Positions 53,301 to 64,000 of a stretch of DNA of 64,000 nt are shown here, piece after piece. The position numbers and the translations under genes are program-made. Origin of the DNA: Symbiodinium kawagutii (lineage: Eukaryota > Sar > Dinophyceae > Suessiales > Symbiodiniaceae); the NCBI GenBank assembly GCA_009767595.1, contig VSDK01004333.1, positions 132,186 through 196,185 of the forward strand. The letters run 5' to 3'. The notes below the pieces were generated by a model. It ran no database searches, had not been told where the DNA came from, and saw nothing but the letters and a program-made list of their open reading frames with translations. Position 1 is the stretch's first letter, and every line of letters begins with the position of its first letter.

Positions 53301-56300
53301 TTTTTATGTATACATTGTTTTTTGATCCTTAATTCTTTCGCTGCATGGGCAGCAAGGGACCGACCCTTTTGAGCCGGAAATTAGAAACATCAGTGCAGAC
53401 CAAAGATGTACATACAAAAATTATGTATATACAAGTGTACATTTATGCGAAAACATATCAACAATTGTAGATTTTCCCCTCAACCTCACCACGGCGCCTT
53501 GTGGTTCCCTGTGGCTCCACCCGGAGCACCAGACTCCGCCACGGGGCCGGCCAGGCGGGACCCTTCGGTGCTGCTCCAGCAGCACGCGCGGCTTCGCCAG
53601 CGCGATATGAGGCGAACGGTGAAGTTCCCAGTGGTGAATTCACAATCAATTGGTGGTTGATAGGGGATAAATGGTTCATAACTAATGTTGGCTGCACAAT
53701 AGTATACCCCCCCCCCCTAGATTTGGGGGGAGGGTCAGCTTTGCAATTGTATACCTGATATCTGGGCTCTCCCCACGACTCTCCCCACGACTCTCCCCGA
53801 AGGCTTCTTTTTTTTCTTTTCTCTTCTCTTCTCTTTCGTTTCTTTTCTTTTCTTTTCTTTTTTTTTCTTTTCTTTTCTTTTCTTTTCTTTTCTTCTTTCT
53901 TTTAACGACAAGTCAAAAACAATAAGGAAGAAAAAAATAGAAATGAGCCAGGAAAGTTGTTCTTTATTGCAGTTGCTAATTTCAATGTATAATTGCAATT
54001 GCAGGAGCTTGCAAGGGGGTACCCTTTGTGGACCTGTTTCTTGCAATTTGTTGAAAGGATTTTAAAAACGAAAACAGCTGTTTTGAACAAGGTCAATTTT
54101 TTGAGTTTGTAAAGGTTTGGTTTGCTTATTGAAGAGAATCTAATCACAATTAGCGACTTTAGTACTGGTTGTGAACTGGTTTTCTGGATCAATACTAAAT
54201 TTAAACTGGCCCTTCTATAATTAAGTAAGGGGGAAATCTCAAAATTTTAGAATTTTCTAGAAATTATTTGTAGCTATTGTGAATGCTGTCCTATTATTGC
54301 AACTGCTCTGGAGCAAGTTGACATTCTGTAATTACAAATCAATAAGGGCAAATTCAAATTTAGTAAGGGCAAACAATCCAGATCTGGAAAGTATTTGTAG
54401 CTATTGCAAGCGTTTCACTATTGTGGTTACATATGGTTTTTACATGGTTTTATATGTTGTTTTGCTGGTTTATAGGGGATTCACAATCAATTGGGGGTTT
54501 CAGCACTGGTTTAAACTGGTTTTTCCCAGTGGTGAATTCAGCAATCCCAGTGGTTTCACAATCAATTGGTGGTCTTTGAACTACTGCAATAAATTGAGAT
54601 GTTTGTTGCTGGTTTACAGGGGGTTGCAGTAGTTAATAGCAGGGGATAATTCAAGATCTGCGGAGACACAAAGATTGGCATGGTAAACTCTCATCCATGG
54701 TAGCTTATACCATTCAACTGGTCCAAATCTTGATATTCTTGGTTTTGACAATCCCAGGGTTTCAGATTTTTGCGTATGGAATCTCAATGATTTATAATCA
54801 GTTGATAAACAATGGTGGATCATTGATACTTGGTCAGTATCAACAAATACTGAATGATGATTCCTTAATTCAGATTGGTTCACAATGGTTGGTGCTGGGC
54901 AGTCAAGGGCAGGTGGAGCAGTGATTCATTGGCATTCATTGGCGGTTAGTCAACCAGTTTCTAAAGAAGGGTGAATGGTTGATTCAGGACTGGTGATCAA
55001 TGATTGAATAATCATTGAAAATCATTGATCATTGTGGTGTGACAGCGATTTCTTTTTCCAACGATGTGCGGATGCAACATGAGTCATTTATCATTATCGT
55101 TCATTAGCAATATTGTTTTCTCATTGATAGCCTCTACAAGTAATCAGTGTGCTCTCTTTGATCATGCCACCCACCAGCAACTGGGCAATGGGGTCGGTTC
55201 AGAATGGAGCGCAATGGGATCATCAGCGAACTTGTGGAAGATCCATCGCGTTTGGGGAAGTTGCGCAATGATTTTTTTTGAATTGAAATCAGATCAATAT
55301 ACTCTTAAGAGGAACATCTCTTGTTCAGCACCTTGCTGAGCAAACCATCATGGAGTTTCTGGGCGGTTCCTGGGCCAACCCCCTTGGCAAATGTGGAATA
55401 AAGGGTTGATTTTGTGCCCAAATTCCTGCAGACAAATCTACAAAACTATAAGATTACAATAGAAAAGTACTAGATTTCAAGTAGATGACTGACTCTAGAT
55501 TGCTAGTAGATTTGTGTAGATTTCTAGTAGGTTACTAAAGATTATCGATTAAAAGCTATGAAATCACCAGTTTTTATTTGGTTTTCAATAGATTTCTACA
55601 GATTTCTAGTAGGTTACTATAGATTTTCAGTATATCAACACAGATTTCTAGTAGATTTCTAGTAGATTTCTCGTAGATTACTACAGGTTGCTACGAGTTT
55701 TCACGTTCATTCCATGACTTGGACACCATGTCAGGGTGCGGCTGGCGCACCTGCACGTGCGGCCTCGCCTTGCTCGCGCTATGAGGCGGTGATCGGATGG
55801 GAGCGCCAGGTAGAGAGATGCCTATGATGAACCATGATTTACCAATAATTGATGATCAAAAATGGACAATAATTAGTAGCCAATTATAATACTAACTATA
55901 ATTGATTAAATAATTTACCAATAATTGATTTACCAATAATTTATGGTAATAATTTATGGTATGATTAAATAATTGATTTATGGTGATATATCATTATAAT
56001 TTATAATGGTTATTTTCCAATCAAAAATTGATAACAATGGTTAATAACCATTATAATTTTGTTTATAATGATTAATGATGAACTGCCTACTAATGGTTAA
56101 TGATGCTTGATACTGGTTCACAGACTTGCGGACTGTTCTCTCTGAAAGCTCCCCGCACATTGGCAGAAGCCTACTGGAATGGAGTGAAAAGAATCACAAA
56201 TCGTCCTCCTGTATACTTCTCCGTTGACGGTTGATACTGGTTAATGACCATTATTAGCCAACCAATTGATGACTACTGATTAATAATGGTTGATAATGTA

Positions 56301-59221
56301 TACTAACCATTATTAATCAGTATCCATCAGGTAGGTTTTCATACTCAGAACTGGATCACCTTTTGTGAACCACTGACATGTTTTAGCATGATTAATTAGG
56401 CCAAAAGGACTTAACTATTACTTGCTTTAATCATTGATAGTTAACTACTATTATCAATCATGATAGACCCTCATTAGCCGTTATCACCTCTTACAAACCA
56501 TTATTAGCAGTTCTTACCCTTTGGTAGCAAATCTGGCTGTGCTAAGAATCATTCTTTATAGGCAAACTTGCTATACATGGTGGATGGTCCAAATCCGAAA
56601 TTGTTGATCATATTGTAACCATGATGACCTATGCTCAAGTACAGTATTAGCATTACTTGGCTATGATTAATTAGCCATGAGCAGGATCAACCAGAAAGCC
56701 ATTATTTTGACAGATTTGGCCAATGATTCTTGCGCATGTTTTTTGATGTGAGCAGCCAATACTTTGTGAGTCAAGGCACAGTACGTTGCCGACCACGTCG
56801 ACCAAATGATTTGTGTTTATCCCATCATCCTTACTTATGATTGAGACAGATTCTATTCGTTGCATGTTTTTTTGCAGTGAGTATTATCAATATCATGTCT
56901 TGGCTTACATATATGTAAAGATGATGCATAGTGATGCATGTTTAAGTTTCTAATCTGTATTTAATTTGCACATTGATTTGGGTTGTCAAACTCAGCGTTG
57001 CATGACCACAAGGGACCGTGATCCAATGACAAATCTCCTGACAGTTGTCATAAGGCAAGCAGTGTCCAGCCATCCGCCCATGATGCGCGATGCTTCCGAT
57101 TCGGAATCTTCGCCGGGCTTCCCGGCTTCCCTGCCTGTGATTTTACCACACTAGCAACACGATGACGAGAAGAAGACCCAAGCAACTAAAGTTTTTTTTG
57201 AGAACAGCTAAGTGCAACACCAAGCAACTAACTACTGTAACAAATGTTTTTTTTTGAGAACAGCTAAGTGCAACACCAAGCAACTAACTAGCAACACCAA
57301 GCAACTAACTACTGTAACAAATGTTTTTTTTGAGAACAGCTAAGTGCAACACCAAGCAATTAACTAGCAACACCAAGCAACTAACTACTGTAACAAATGT
57401 CTTTTTTTGAGAACAGCTAAGTGCAACACCAAGCAACTAACTAGCAACACCAAGAAGAAGACCCAAGCAACTAAAGTTTTTTTTGAGAACAGCTAAGTGC
57501 AACACCAAGCAACTAACTACTGTAACAAATGTTTTTTTTTGAGAACAGCTAAGTGCAACACCAAGCAACTAAGTGCAACACCAAGCAACTAACTACTGTA
57601 ACAAATGTTTTTTTTTGAGAACAGCTAAGTGCAACACCAAGCAACTAACTAGCAACACCAAGCAACTAACTACTGTAACAAATGTTTTTTTTGAGAACAG
57701 CTAAGTGCAACACCAAGCAATTAACTAGCAACACCAAGCAACTAACTACTGTAACAAATGTTTTTTTTGAGAACAGCTAAGTGCAAGTGAAGTTTCCAGG
57801 GAGAGAATCATAGAGAGAGAAAGATCTAGTTGTGATGCATATCCCGACGCCTTGGGAGTATCTCTTCTCAACTAGCCGTCAACTACTCTTGAATCAACCA
57901 TCATCATTCGTCATATTCAAATGAATCATATCCCATGTTGAAATATATATACATATATACCCATTTGTTTTACCTTGGCAAACTATCAACCATCCCTTTT
58001 GAATCAACTCTATAGAGCCATGGGAGGGACGGTTGATTCCAGGTGATCCACGTGGTTCCGCCAGGCAGTTCCCAGCCTCAATGGTGCCGGCGCACGGCAT
58101 GGCGCTGCAGCTGCTTTGCACCATGAACAGGCACCGAAGGAAGGAGCAGGTTGGTTTGGTGGGTTGGCAATGGTTGGTAATGGTTTGCATGCAATTTCGG
58201 TTTTGTTAATTTGTGGGTTGGTTAACTTGTTGGTTGGTATCTAGAATGGTTGGTTTGAGTGGGTGGCAACCAAGAATAGCCAAGGATCATGATAGAAAAT
58301 ATCGACGCAGCATGGTGGGATATGGCCACCCACACTATTTATATAGATAGGTTGGTCAGGTCGTTGGCAGGCTTCACAGTAGCAAAAGACAAACTTGATC
58401 TCAAGGCGGGTGACATTGTGATCTCGCACTCGCACGGCATTCTTACAATCTGCTGATGTCCTGTCTACTTGTTTTTTTCCTTTTCTTGACGAATTCATTG
58501 TTGTTCTGGGCAAAGGTTTTTTGAAAATACTGTGATTTGATTTTAGCCCATGTCTACTGTTTATATACCCCTTTTTTCATTTTCAGTTGTTTTGGTCAAA
58601 CAGTCAGCCAGAGCTTTCGGCATTGTTTTCGATCCATTTTGTAACTGTTGTGTTTCTAGACATGCGTTGGTTGACTTCAGAGGGTCCAAAGGATCATGTT
58701 CAAGAATAGAATGGCATGCCGTTCCCACGGTTGCTACGTAGATGCATACATTAATATTGTTGATCATGAGATGTTGCAGCAAAAACATGTAGACAAACAC
58801 AGAGCACACATCGATATATATATATATATGTATATATGTATGTTTACATATATACTTTTTATTTATATATATATATATACATATTGCTTATATTTTTATA
58901 TTTATAGATATGTATGTTCATATAGATATCTATAGACATATATTTAGAGATTTGCAAATACATATATAATATATATATATTAAATATATCTATATACATG
59001 TATCTTTTGATTTATATATATATATATTTATTTATTTACTCTTTTTGATATTTGTTCAATATAGGTATCTATATATATATCTATTTATACCTATATATAT
59101 ATATATTCATTCTTCTTTTGATATATATATATTTATTTATTTATGTACTCTTTTTTATATTTGTTCAATATAGGTATCTTTATTTTTATATATATATATA
59201 TATTTTTATTTATTTATATTT

Positions 59222-59252
<31 letters not shown>

Positions 59253-62200
59253 TATATATATTCATTCTTCTTTTGATATATATATATATTTATTTATTTA
59301 TTTAAGAAATAGATCACTGCATCCATGCCACTCAGACTGGTTATTAGCCACTTGACCAGCAAATATTGCCGAAACACGTGGTACTCATGGCAATCCTGCC
59401 ACCTCAGGCTGCTATTCCCAACGTCAATGGTGCCGGCGCACGGCATGGCGCTGCAGCGGCCTTGCACCATGAACAGGCAAGGATGGAAGGAAGGACAAGA
59501 TCCGTTTGTTGGTTTGGAGGATTGGTAGTGGTTGGCATCTTGATATGTCTTGGTTTCTTTGGTTGGTTTATTTCTTGGTTGGTATTGACTCTAGGATGGT
59601 TGGTTTCAGTGGTTGACAACTAGTCAAGAATCATGGTGGGATATAACCACGAATCATGGTGGGATAGGACCAACAATCATGGTTGGATGTGGCCAACGGC
59701 AGTAGATAGGTTGGTCAGATGGTTGGCAGGCCCGCTAGCAAGCAGGCTTCAGAATGATTGAAAACAAGTGTAATGTTGTGATCTCGAGCTGGCATGGTAT
59801 TTTTACAGTCTGCTGATTTCGAGTTTGCTTGGTATACACGACCTCATTTTGTCCTGGGCAAGCGGGGGCCTAGCTAAGGAGATCAGTTTGGTTGAGTGCA
59901 TGACCTTGTGAAGATCGCAATTTGGGTTCATGTTCCAAGTTGTTTCATGGGTAACTGTTGGGATGATCCCAAATTCACGCCTGGGCTTAGTCGCTAAGTA
60001 TTGGTCGTCCTGCTCATCAGTTCTAGTTTAATTGGCTTGGACAAGCTGAGTTCATTTTGTTTTCGTGTCCATGTATGTACTGCGCCTCCGCATACCATCA
60101 ACAATTTAGTTCAAGATCTTTTGGATATGTTCCAACGAACAGAGAAAAGACGTCAATTTGTTGTGTTTGGGCAACTGCTTGTCGGTGATCTCAGAAAACT
60201 ATTGACCCTGGCCATCCATGCTTGGGCCGTCCCCACCACTATCAGCGATAAATTGCACTCATTCGGTGGATCACAAGTGAAAATATGATCGACCATGGTC
60301 GTAAGTATACAGATAACAATGCTTTAAAACATGAATAATAATGCAAATATATTAGTCAATTTTGATAACCTAAGCTTCGTACCCACAATTATTTGTGGTT
60401 ACTCCATCAAATATGATCAGCCATGTTTTATGGATTATAGCCATTGATGCAAAAATGATAATGATTGGATAATCCATGGTTATTCCAAACATTTGTTGTT
60501 TGTTATTTCTGGTTATCATATCCCGTAGAAAACCTTTTACAATCCAGCATTAGCCACAGATAATTAATCATAGAAAAGTCCAAACATTTCTAATAAAACT
60601 GATGGTTTCCTTACAACCCCTTTAAAACCAACATTAACCATAAGTTTTATGGGGAAAGAGGTTTCCTGGAAACTGATGGTCAATGTTGGTTTTAACCAAC
60701 TTATTTTCATAAAACCAACATTAACCTTAACCATAGATAACCATTTCCATGGATCACGCTTGGGTGGCCATGGATCGCAGCCGCCAAAGGGCGCTGCTGG
60801 CATGGCGTGCGCGCCGGGACAGCGGCATCCGTGCTATGGGGATCCGCAGGCGCTACCTGCAGGTTGATTTGAGCGATTTCCATTGGAAGTCTCCATAGAT
60901 TTCTGGTTGGTGGTTTCAAGCATCTTTTATTTTCCCTAGTATTTCTTAACACTTGGTTGGTTGACTAATATTTTTCATAGGGGTTCAAACCACCAACTAG
61001 ATTTGGCTTATTTTAAGGGAGATTGGCATGTGTAATACCAGAGGTTAGCATACATGTTTGAAAAAAGTAGAGATTACTATATATGACTAATGGATGACTG
61101 ATAAATTCACATAGATTGTCCCATTTGAAGATTGTTGGTGGGATCTAACAGGGATGGTTGGGTTGCTATCATTATCCATTCTGAGAAGGTCCAGTACTAG
61201 ATTATATACTGGCAAAATTCTCCATATATAGTGGCAGTGGTTTGCTAGGCATCAAATGGCTTTGGCTCAGGGATACAGACAAGCTCAAACGATTACGGTA
61301 TCTTGGGGTCACGATTTCTTCTTGCCCTTGAAACCTGGTTGAGATGTCTAAAACGATACATTATTGGGGGGCAAAGGAGGATGGTTTCACACAAGAGGAA
61401 GGGTTTGGTGATAACAAATCCATGGTGGGCTTTATCATCATTAACTATTAACCATCAACTGACTAGACATGATGCAACCATCACAATCCGTTCCAAACCA
61501 TCTTTGCGGTGTGAATTCCCAATGGTTTGTCGGCTACCGGATGCTACCGGTAAGCATCTAACAGCGTTTGACCATTTTGAACCATAATCAACTAGAATTG
61601 ACTCATTGATCATGCTTTAGCATTGGCACTTATTAACCAACATTCCAACAGCAAAACCACTGTTCAACATCACCAACCAGTATGTAAATAAATATATATG
61701 TATATAAATGTATGTATGCGCCATGACATGATGACATGATTAATCATGAAGTCTTGCAAAGCAAGGTTTTTACGAATGATCACCAACCATCCTCAACCAT
61801 GATTCTCGGAAACTCATGGACCCTGATTAGCCAATACGCATGATAAACCCATTATAATCTTCATCCCATTATAATAATAATAATCATCATCATCATCATC
61901 AGAATCATATAATCAGACTCATCAATCATCATGTTAAACTCATCAACATTTACCCAACATCATTGGGTTCCTCCAACTGCTGGGAGCGATGCAGGTGGGT
62001 TTTGACCGCGGTCAGCAGAGGTATGGTGAGGCCGGAGACAGCCCCTGCGATTCAGACAGTTCACCAACATGGGGAACTGCAGATATTCCATGGGGCTGGT
62101 TGATGTGCCAACGTTCACCTATACTTAAGTGGTTAATAATGGTCAATGATGGTAAATAGTGATTGATATAATGATTATAATTGTTAATAATGATCATTCA

Positions 62201-62606
62201 CCTGTAGAGATGTTTAGTTGTCTAGGAAGATGTAGAATACATGGAGTGTTTAGGATAGTTGGCTGAGAAACAACAATAGTTGGATGATAAGTACTGCAGA
62301 CCAGAGTTGGATGATAGCCAGCAATGAGAAAATATAAATGCTTGGACAATCCAGTAGTTGCCTCAGGATGCTGCAAATGTACCAACCAGCAGAGTTGACC
62401 CCTATTAATTATTGTAACCCCTAATTACTAATAATTAACCTCTAGGTTATCTTTTATATACCCCAAATTATTAAAAGCCCCTTAATAAGCCAGTACAACA
62501 TATCTTCATAACCCCTATCAATGTTGGTCATAAGGCCTCAGCAACCTCCGCTCGCCACGTTCAGGCGGTGAGCGTTAGCCGACACCCGCTGAATGGAGAC
62601 CCGCAG
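50305..62606 (+). CDS. Putative gene made of repeated phase-0 mini-exons
   Basis: Ten short exons (36-69 bp) at 50305, 51832, 52647, 53555, 55735, 58065, 59408, 60790, 61995 and 62565 all start after AG|G, begin and end in phase 0 and end in Glu or Gln. Nine use a GC donor; 52647 uses GT. Their peptides are similar: APNRAASPKMRPE, AGPFGAAPAARAASPARYE, GAAGAPARAASPCSRYE, GMPPAGRAPSPGGSGAGRYE, NGAGARHGAAAALHHEQ, GMACAPGQRHPCYGDPQ. Because all are phase 0, any number can be joined or skipped without frameshift. The product would be an Ala/Pro/Arg-rich, probably disordered repeat protein; no known family was recognised. The parallel occurrence of similar exons argues against chance, but expression is unproven. 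Confidence 0.5.
50689..50787 (+). mobile_element. Family B element
   Basis: TTGGTGTTTCTCAATTGTGG ... CCTATTCTGAGAAATTCCC, followed by ATATG. Confidence 0.7.
51832..51891 (+). CDS. Repeat mini-exon 2
   Basis: CTTCAG|GGG acceptor, GC donor GAG|GCAGGG. Reads GMPPAGRAPSPGGSGAGRYE, ending in RYE like exons 4 and 5. Confidence 0.5.
51948..52012 (+). repeat. Family K: GGGAAAGCATGGGATTTTAT tandem
   Basis: Three to four copies of GGGAAARCATGRGATTTT. The same motif recurs at 52735-52805 and, on the other strand, at the end of the window (63975-64000). Confidence 0.75.
52647..52688 (+). CDS. Repeat mini-exon 3
   Basis: CCAAG|GTG acceptor, GT donor GAG|GTGAAA. Reads VGGFRGASPARAME, the only member with a GT donor. 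Confidence 0.45.
52735..52805 (+). repeat. Family K repeat, copy 2
   Basis: CATGGGATTTTATAGGGA, GGGAAAGCATGAGATTTTAT and ACAGCATGGGATTCTCC in tandem. Starts soon after mini-exon 3. Confidence 0.75.
52976..53071 (+). mobile_element. Family D element, diverged
   Basis: CTCGTTGGTGGTTCGG ... GGTTGCAACCACTAGCCAG. Confidence 0.55.
53555..53611 (+). CDS. Repeat mini-exon 4
   Basis: GCCAG|GCG acceptor, GC donor GAG|GCGAAC. Reads AGPFGAAPAARAASPARYE. Two other frames of this GC-rich island are also open; this one is chosen for its similarity to exon 5. Confidence 0.5.
53767..53905. repeat. CTCCCCACGA triplication and (TTTTC)n tract
   Basis: Three CTCCCCACGA-type units, then about 95 bp of TTTTC/TTTCT pyrimidine repeat. 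Confidence 0.9.
55440..55690. repeat. TAGATTTCTAGTAG degenerate tandem repeat
   Basis: Many copies of AGATTTCTAGTAG with GTTACTA spacers, ending shortly before mini-exon 5. Confidence 0.8.
55735..55785 (+). CDS. Repeat mini-exon 5
   Basis: GTCAG|GGT acceptor, GC donor GAG|GCGGTG. Reads GAAGAPARAASPCSRYE. Confidence 0.5.
57168..57786. repeat. A/T-tract satellite with higher-order units
   Basis: Nine copies of GAGAACAGCTAAGTGC, each preceded by a T8-9 tract and followed by AACACCAAGCAACTAACTA and CTGTAACAAATG in variable combinations. AGAAGAAGACCCAAGC occurs at both 57170 and 57450, so the basic ~55-78-bp units are grouped into a ~280-bp higher-order repeat. A possible exon (SSHPPMMRDASDSESSPG, about 57060-57150) precedes it but its frame is ambiguous. 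Confidence 0.9.
58065..58130 (+). CDS. Repeat mini-exon 6 (duplicated)
   Basis: GCCAG|GCA acceptor, GC donor CAG|GCACCG. Reads AVPSLNGAGARHGAAAAL then HHEQ. Near-identical to the exon at 59408; the GCT/GCG and GCT/GCC differences in the shared AAAAL stretch are silent only in this frame, which supports the reading. Confidence 0.6.
58790..59312. repeat. TA-rich microsatellite/tandem region
   Basis: Over 500 bp of (TA)n and TTTA words. Includes a ~110-bp unit with TTTGTTCAATATAGGTATCT at 59052 and 59161 and TTCATTCTTCTTTTGATA at 59107 and 59261. It separates the two arms of the segmental duplication. Confidence 0.9.
59408..59476 (+). CDS. Repeat mini-exon 7 (duplicated)
   Basis: CTCAG|GCT acceptor, GC donor CAG|GCAAGG. 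Reads AAIPNVNGAGARHGAAAAL then HHEQ. Partner of mini-exon 6. Confidence 0.6.
60619..60725. repeat. Imperfect palindromic element
   Basis: AACCAACATTAACCATAAG and later TCAATGTTGGTTTTAACC form an inverted pair, with GTTTCC and GGTTTCC boxes between. Confidence 0.5.
60790..60849 (+). CDS. Repeat mini-exon 8
   Basis: AAAG|GGC acceptor, GC donor CAG|GCGCTA. Reads GAAGMACAPGQRHPCYGDPQ. The HP..GDPQ ending is shared with mini-exon 10. A different open frame (DRSRQRALLAWRARRD) exists; the choice rests on the family pattern. Confidence 0.45.
60903..61000 (+). mobile_element. Family D element
   Basis: CTGGTTGGTGGTTTCAAGCA ... GGTTCAAACCACCAACTAG. Near-consensus, just downstream of mini-exon 8. Confidence 0.75.
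61995..62030 (+). CDS. Repeat mini-exon 9
   Basis: TGCAG|GTG acceptor, GC donor GAG|GCCGGA. Reads VGFDRGQQRYGE, similar in start to mini-exon 3 and in end to the RYE group. The frame stays open for 40 more codons, so a longer exon is possible. Confidence 0.4.
62565..62606 (+). CDS. Repeat mini-exon 10
   Basis: TTCAG|GCG acceptor, GC donor CAG|GCGGCT. Reads AVSVSRHPLNGDPQ. Confidence 0.45.
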
Positions 62607-64000
62607 GCGGCTGTGGAAATGGGCAGTCGACCACCACTCATCATGTGATGTGATACCGTTACAGTACAGTTGATTACACTATTCTATACATATATGTATA
62701 TCAACATGTAAATGAACATGTGTATACTGCATACATATATATATATATTCATATTTACATTTTCATGTATGGAGCTAGGAAAATATTTACTTGTATTCAC
62801 GTTTAGGTGTCTGTATATATGTATAGGTAGATAGATCTTTAAACGTGTCATTTTCTTTTTTAAACACATGATAAACATAATGTGTTTACATTACATGTAG
62901 ATTGCATTTGACTGATGTAGTGTGCCCTATCACTAGGCTATTATAGTTTGATGGGTGTATAGATCTACATATGTGTGGTTCGTTTTGACCTGTAGCATAT
63001 GGTCATGTGAACTCTGGTCAAGTGGCATGTTTCAAAACAGTAAATAATTAAATCTAGTGCTATCCAAATCTATCCATTATCAACCATGCTAAAGCAGTAT
63101 CACCATTGTAACACAAGTGATTAACGAGTAACTCTTGGCATCAACCAGCGACCTACCTTTCACCCCTATATCACGGATGTTGCGTTAATCGCTCCAGAGA
63201 TGGCTATTTGCATCCCGGATGAACCACTAGGTATATCCATGTGTTTAAATGATGTATCTATTGTCACTACCTTTTTTTCAGCTATAATATAACTATGTAT
63301 ATAAGTATTGTCAGTACTTTTTCTCGGCTGTAGATGGCTTTTCGTTAGTGGTTATAATATTGTCATTGAAAAATCTAGCTGTTCTCAAATGAATAGCAAC
63401 TGTTTGTTGTTGACCACTATCTATCTACCCTTGATTAGTCACTAGGCATAGCTATTAGATGCTATTAGATGCTATTGAATACTAACCCATTGTTAGTTTT
63501 TGTGAATCATTATTGCTTGTTGTTCCTATGGCTAGGCTGGCTATCGACCCATTATTAATCAGCTGTTGCCAACTCTTGCTTAAAACATTCTTAAATAGCT
63601 ATTCATTAACGACTATTAATGGCTGTTAACAATTTATGTAATCAAATATAATATACCCATGATCAGCTAATTAGCATTTGGTACTCTAAAGAAGGCAGCG
63701 GAAAATCCATCAACTATAGAACCAAGCTTTCCAAGTGTCCAAGTGGGTTTCTCCATAAAACAACTGTTTTCCAAGCGGGGTTCCAACCACTTTTCTCTAC
63801 AAAATAGTGGTTTTCCAGCAGAAAATCCATCAATTATTCATGTTCTCCGAGCCAGCCAGCCAACTAGTTTCCGTACCAAATCATGAATCATTTAATCAAA
63901 ATTAGCGCCGAAACCAACGAACCAAATGTGTTTCGCTACAAAATCTCTGGTTTTCCTAGACATTTTTTTGGCTTCCCTCGAAAATCCCATGGTTTCCCTA
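62607..64000. other. Repeat-rich end of the window, no supported gene
   Basis: Contains TA-rich stretches (62680-62830), a TTTTCCAAGCGGGG / GAAAATCCATCAA repeat pair (63700-63840) and, at the very end, family K on the minus strand (AAAATCCCATGGTTTCCCTA). No exon-like island was found. Confidence 0.5.

Noticed and set aside
1..64000. CRISPR arrays, bacterial operons, ribosome-binding sites, rRNA genes, dinoflagellate spliced-leader gene
   Set aside because: None seen. Direct repeats lack CRISPR spacer architecture, no rRNA-like or spliced-leader sequence was recognised, and gene structure is eukaryotic.

Overview
The window looks like nuclear DNA of a dinoflagellate, probably Symbiodiniaceae or a relative such as Polarella. 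There are no long open reading frames. Short GC-rich exon-like islands of 24-153 bp sit in AT-richer sequence full of degenerate ATGGTTGATGG-type repeats and small inverted-repeat elements. Wherever exons can be chained by protein homology, every acceptor reads AG|G, and the donors are a mix of GT, GC and GA. That combination is a recognised dinoflagellate signature. All calls come from reading the sequence. No alignment or database search was run.

Layout, + strand unless stated. (1) 1-9.1 kb: repeats plus three or four isolated candidate exons (2808-2905, 3889-3933, 5542-5590) of unknown product. (2) 9.1-23.2 kb: a chain of small exons with compatible phases. One carries a cysteine-rich core like that of DHHC palmitoyltransferases (CVRDFDHFC), and a separate phase-compatible chain ends at a TGA at 23243-23245. 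(3) 24.4-28.4 kb: unassigned candidate exons; 26545-26590 could be the N-terminus of the next gene. (4) 28.46-41.9 kb: the best-supported gene. It encodes a glycoside hydrolase family 43 five-bladed beta-propeller followed by an AbfB (CBM42) arabinose-binding beta-trefoil, read from 15 mini-exons (about 463 codons over 13.4 kb). The family's most diagnostic blocks (WAIDASYF, VVEGPF, GPGHC, FHAW, DEGWP) meet exactly at the predicted splice junctions. The likely product is an alpha-L-arabinofuranosidase or exo-arabinanase. (5) 42-47 kb: repeats, one candidate minus-strand exon (44317-44387) and one plus-strand exon. (6) 47.8-62.6 kb: a putative gene built from at least ten very short, phase-0 exons whose peptides share patterns such as RAASP..RYE and GARHGAAAALHHEQ. 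Each ends in E or Q, nearly always just before a GC donor. One of these exons lies in a ~1.35 kb tandem segmental duplication. (7) 62.6-64 kb: repeats only.

Mobile and repetitive content is high. Family B (about 19 copies, ~100-125 bp) and family A (about 11 copies, ~110-120 bp) are MITE-like, with long terminal inverted repeats and a 5-bp target duplication that is often ATATG. They sometimes abut and share that 5-mer. Families C, D, E and F are smaller. There is also a ~0.6 kb A/T-tract satellite with higher-order structure, CAT/ATG, GATA, TTTTC and TA microsatellites, and an 11-base assembly gap (19815-19825).
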